NCBI GenBank assembly: GCA_037043015.1
Contig: CM073329.1
Span: 13,594,648 to 13,658,647, forward strand
Length of the DNA: 64,000 nt
Reading direction: 5' to 3'
From: Bryum argenteum
Taxonomy: Eukaryota > Streptophyta > Bryopsida > Bryales > Bryaceae
The notes under the pieces were generated by a model that worked only from the letters and a program-made list of their open reading frames with translations, did not search any database and had not been told where the DNA came from. Both the position numbers and the translations under genes were made by a program. This document shows, one piece after another, positions 60,663-64,000 of this stretch (position 1 is its first letter; each line of letters begins with the position of its first letter).

Positions 60663-61708
60663 CAGTACCCTCTAGATGATTTACGAATTCAGCACTGAGG
60701 GACAGTTTTTCATCAACTTTGAACATTGCTTATGCACTCAAAAATGATCCGATTTCAAAACTGTAAAGTGGGTTGCAATCGCAATGAAGACTACTACCTC
60801 TCCAATACTACTGTATACATTCCTCAATGAAAGGAATATAAACGATTAGAAATACTTCATACACTATCGACAAACAAAGTGTTACCATTCTTTGCTTCAA
60901 TTTGAATGTTCATTCAAGCTTGCAAATTTGAAATGAGCTTGCAAGTTTGTTCTTTAGATAGTGTAGCTCATTTGTAACGCATGATTTGTATCTCTTCTTC
61001 TCGTGTTGTGGTGTGGAGCAATTTTTGTAAAGGTATTACATAGTATTATAGTAGATTGATAAGTCATTCCTTAAAATCGGCAAGAATAACAAACATATCT
61101 GAGCTTAGTAATCAATTCATGAGAGGTATCACTCAATGTCTTATGCACCACCCTTTACTTTCTAGTGCAACATTGTTGAGGAGTGGGAAGGGCTTTTACA
61201 AGCTTCATCATAAATTCTTTAAATATCAAGAATATTTAAGACTCCACTCCAGATTGTAGCATGAAGTAGAAGTGATACAAATCATGTGTTACGAATGAGC
61301 TACAATATCTAAAAAACAAAATTGCAAGCTCATTTCAAATTTGCAAGCTAGAATGAACATTCAAATTGAAGCAAAGAATGGTAACACTTGTTTGTCGATA
61401 GTGTATGAAGTATTTCTAATCGTTTATATTCCTTTCATTGTTGAATGTGTGCAATCATGTCAAAGATGTAGTAGTCTTCATTGTGGTTGCAACGCACTTC
61501 ACGGTTTTGAAATCGGATCATTTTTGAGTGCACAAGCAACGTTCAAAGTTGATAGAAAAATTGTCCTTGAATGCAGTGTCCTGTGGCCATCGAGGTAAAG
61601 ACATTACGAACAGATGCTGTATTCACGCCAATTTTCGATTTGAAGATTGGAGTTCTTATCTATCTATTCTTGAATGCTGAATTCGTAAATCATCTGAAGG
61701 GGACTGTA
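60661..61708. mobile_element. Foldback element B, TA-flanked, inserted between A and A'
   Basis: The unit begins TACAGTACCCTCTAGATGAT and ends as the inverse of TACAGTCCCCTTCAGATGAT. The left arm runs to about 61007 and the right arm starts near 61262. The right arm carries about 90-100 bp near its end that the left arm lacks. The arms share the core TTTACGAATTCAGCA. It is related to but distinct from element A (similar loop phrases such as ggc(g/a)agaat). Confidence 0.75.
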
Positions 61709-62645
61709 CAGTGGGGTACAGAAATAATTCGAACTGAATTTGTAGGCAGTTTTTGAAAAAACTTCGAAATGTGCCTACATACTCAAAAATGATCGGAATT
61801 GCAATCCGTAAAGGGTGTTGGAACCACGTTAGAGTGTTTTACACTATCATGGCAAAAAATTGCTTCTTTTTTGTGCAATTGTTCAAAGAACTAAAACTCT
61901 ACATGTTCCATCCACAATTGACCATTGTCGCTTTGTGCTTCAATTACAATGTTCATTTTCACTTGCAAAATTGATATGAATGCCATAATTTGTTCTTTAG
62001 ATACTTGAGCTCATTGTTGAATGTTCAAAATACTTGCTCCCTCTAAACTTTTGAGTTGGAGTAGTTTTGTGATAAATTTCCAATCAACACTTAAGGTGTG
62101 AAATTGAACTTTGATTTAAACTCGGCGAGAATGCTAAAAGAATTTGAGTTTGGCAATGAGCTTATGAAAGTAAGCACCCTAACTTTATCAAACCATCCTT
62201 TAAGTCCTTGTAGGATAATTCTAGTGGTGTGAATGGCTTCAAAAAGCTTTGAGAAAAATTGAATAGTCACAAGCACATTCTAAGACATTCCTCCTACCCA
62301 AGAAGAAAACAAGGAACATATCAATGATTCAATAAGCATGAGCTCAAGTATCTAAAGAACAACTTATGGCACTCATATCAATTTTGCAAGTGAAAATGAA
62401 CATTGTAATTGAAGCACAAAGCGACAATGGTCAATTGTGGATGGAACATGTAGAGTTTTAGTTCTTTGAACAATTGCACAAAAAAGAAGCAATTTTTTGC
62501 CATGATAGTGTAAAACACTCTAACGTGGTTCCAACACCCTTTACGGATTGCAATTCCGATCATTTTTGAGTATGTAGGCACATTTCGAAGTTTTTTCAAA
62601 AACTGCCTACAAATTCAGTTCGAATTATTTCTGTACCCCACTGTA
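61707..62645. mobile_element. Foldback element A', TA-flanked, second copy of A
   Basis: The unit begins TACAGTGGGGTACAG and ends CTGTACCCCACTGTA. Left arm 61707 to about 62013, right arm about 62335 to 62645. Loop and arms match element A in the same orientation with scattered substitutions. It ends 217 bp upstream of the Snapin-like ATG, so it may contribute to that promoter. Confidence 0.8.
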
Positions 62646-62862
62646 CAGTGGGTTCGGTATCCTGCAGCACCGGCCCCGTTACCAGAACCTGGCCGGTAAA
62701 GTACTGTGAAGAGCTTGTTGCCATCCGTCGCTGGACATAGCGAGAAAGTTGCCCGGTAAAACTAGGGTTTGGCGCTCAGAGCTTTCAGCACCATCGCAAC
62801 AATTCAATGTAGAAATTCGACGTGATGAATCTCTTGTAGCTCAAAATTCCAATCGCATCGCA

Positions 62863-63558
62863 ATGGAAGATTCACCACACGCAACAATTTCATCGCAACC
62901 TGGGGTTTCCGGCGATGGCTCCGCGGAAGTCATGGCGCAAGGGCTCGCAGCCATTCTAGGACCTGTGGTGCGCGACTTCGATGCGCGAGTGGAGGGAGCT
63001 CTCAAGAGCCAAAGCCTACTCACGGGCAGCATCGACCGTCTCACAAAAGGTAGCACCCTTATTTGGTTTTTTTGCTTCTTTAGATGTTTAATTCCTCGTT
63101 GATTGATGATTTGATGATTCATCCAGAGCTGGATTCGTTGATTGATGATTTGATGATTTAAACAGAGCTGGATAAGTTGCTTGAAGATACGCCGATTCCT
63201 ATGGTAGCTCATCACGCTGCCAAACTATCCGGCGTCCGTAAGCGCGTGGCGTCTCTTATGTCGACGTTGCGTGTTATTCAGGGACGCATTGTTAATATGG
63301 ATCGCATGTTGAACGCCCGAGGTAAGGTTTGATTTTTCTTTACTGTTGCTGGTTTGTTTTCTTGTTAGCCTCTTCCTCATGATTGATTTTTTTTGTTCAG
63401 AGGCGAGTACACCTCCTCGAGCTTCTCCTCCGCCACTTTCAGAGAATACTACAGTCTCGCCATCACCAGAGAATACAGTGCCGTCATCACCAGATGATTC
63501 AGTTATGTCATCGCGATTGCCGGGGAATTCGAGCGAAATTGAGGAGTCGACATCTTAG
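62863..63558 (+). CDS. Snapin-like BLOC-1 subunit, 3 exons
   Basis: Snapin (BLOC1S7) is a small coiled-coil subunit of BLOC-1/BORC complexes acting in endosome and lysosome or vacuole trafficking. Exons: 62863-63049, 63166-63321 and 63401-63558; 166 residues, all phases consistent. The core (VMAQGLAAILGPVVRDFDAR, then ALKSQSLLTGSIDRLTKELD, then LSGVRKRVASLMSTLRVIQG) matches the Snapin pattern of a GL..LL.P...D..V..VR.SQ.EL helix followed by a K....R..V..VN..L...Q.R helix. It ends in a Ser/Pro-rich tail. The start was chosen at the first ATG of the conserved frame. An upstream aaactagggtttggc is typical of plant leaders. Assignment is by pattern recall, so other BLOC-1 coiled-coil families remain possible. 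Confidence 0.75.
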
Positions 63559-64000
63559 GAAATAGCTTTTCACTGTTGATCATGCCTTGTGAACATCCAG
63601 CTGCAGAAAGCCCTTGCATCCATTGCTTGAATTGTAGTATAAGAACTGGTAAGATCATTCATAAGATTGTTCTATAGCTAAAGTACTGCTTTCTCAAGAC
63701 AAGTTTATTATCTGTATAATAGAAATGCATATATGTTTGATTACTGCCTTCCAGCTGATATTGCGTCTCGAGACAAGTTCATCGATTGTATGAGCAGAAA
63801 TGCACTCAAATCTGATTACTGCCTTTTAAACTGATTCTGCTTCCTGAGACAAGTTTATCCATTGTATGATCAGAAATGCATTTGTGTCTGATTTTCAGCT
63901 GATTTTGCAGGCAGGAAGCAACTGAATTTCAGATGACACTTTGAATCGTCATCAACAACTCATTCCCGACAAGGTCGATTTCTTCCGAAGGTTCACAGGT
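63559..64000. other. 3' region of the Snapin-like gene
   Basis: Contains the presumed 3' UTR. Three diverged repeats of a phrase like gagacaagttta(t)c(t/c)attgtat(g/a)a, each followed by agaaatgca, lie at about 63696-63730, 63770-63803 and 63847-63881, spaced by about 76 bp. No further ORF is supported. Confidence 0.4.

Noticed and set aside
60108-62276. Conserved 61-residue minus-strand ORF in the loops of A and A'
   Set aside because: The two loops are copies of one element and most of the nucleotide differences change amino acids, so there is no sign of protein selection. A transposase remnant cannot be shown.
59784-62599. Mirror-image ORFs of about 68-73 residues in the arms of the foldback elements
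   Set aside because: The translations repeat because the arms are inverted copies. No known domain, and copies differ by substitutions that change residues freely.
1-64000. CRISPR arrays, operons, rRNA or tRNA genes
   Set aside because: The window is a spliced eukaryotic region. I saw no spaced direct-repeat array and no convincing tRNA cloverleaf; the one tRNA-like signal belongs to the SINE-like repeat.

Overview
This window is eukaryotic nuclear DNA from a land plant. Genes are split by many short GT-AG introns, intergenic DNA is AT-rich and full of repeats, and the proteins have plant relatives: a SWEETIE-type HEATR5, a LONGIFOLIA/TRM protein, a GPI-anchored phytocyanin and a Ty3 chromovirus. 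A complete regucalcin (SMP-30) gene together with plant PEN-2 makes me lean towards a non-seed plant (moss, liverwort or similar). That placement is inference.

Layout. 8990-792 (minus) is a 16-exon SAC-domain phosphoinositide phosphatase gene. 9.0-12.15 kb is gene-free and carries a dispersed repeat and a SINE-like copy. 12159-20245 is a full-length LTR retrotransposon of the Ty3 chromovirus type, with nearly identical LTRs but a coding region broken by frameshifts. 20.3-25.4 kb is repeat-rich DNA with two nested GC-rich hairpins. 40541-25379 (minus) is a 48-exon HEATR5/SWEETIE gene whose reading phase I could follow through every junction (about 2,312 codons). It is divergent from a small PEN-2 gene (40895-42849, plus). 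45494-48965 (plus) is a TRM/LONGIFOLIA-like gene. 50699-51616 (plus) is a phytocyanin-like (ENODL) gene. 55660-52579 (minus) is regucalcin. 57413-58702 (plus) is a membrane RING-H2 protein. 59720-62645 is a row of three long-inverted-repeat, TA-flanked elements. 62863-63558 (plus) is a Snapin-like BLOC-1 subunit gene.

Several genes act, by family, on endosomes, the trans-Golgi network or the vacuole: the SAC phosphatase, HEATR5, PEN-2 and Snapin. This may be chance, but the 353 bp head-to-head HEATR5/PEN-2 arrangement is worth a synteny check. Nothing here looks like a clearly new biochemical system. The most unusual structures are the foldback array with its TA junctions, the adaptor-like WxxF motifs in the HEATR5 tail, and a duplicated splice acceptor in the Snapin gene. 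All exon borders were read by eye from splice signals, phase and family conservation, with no transcript data.
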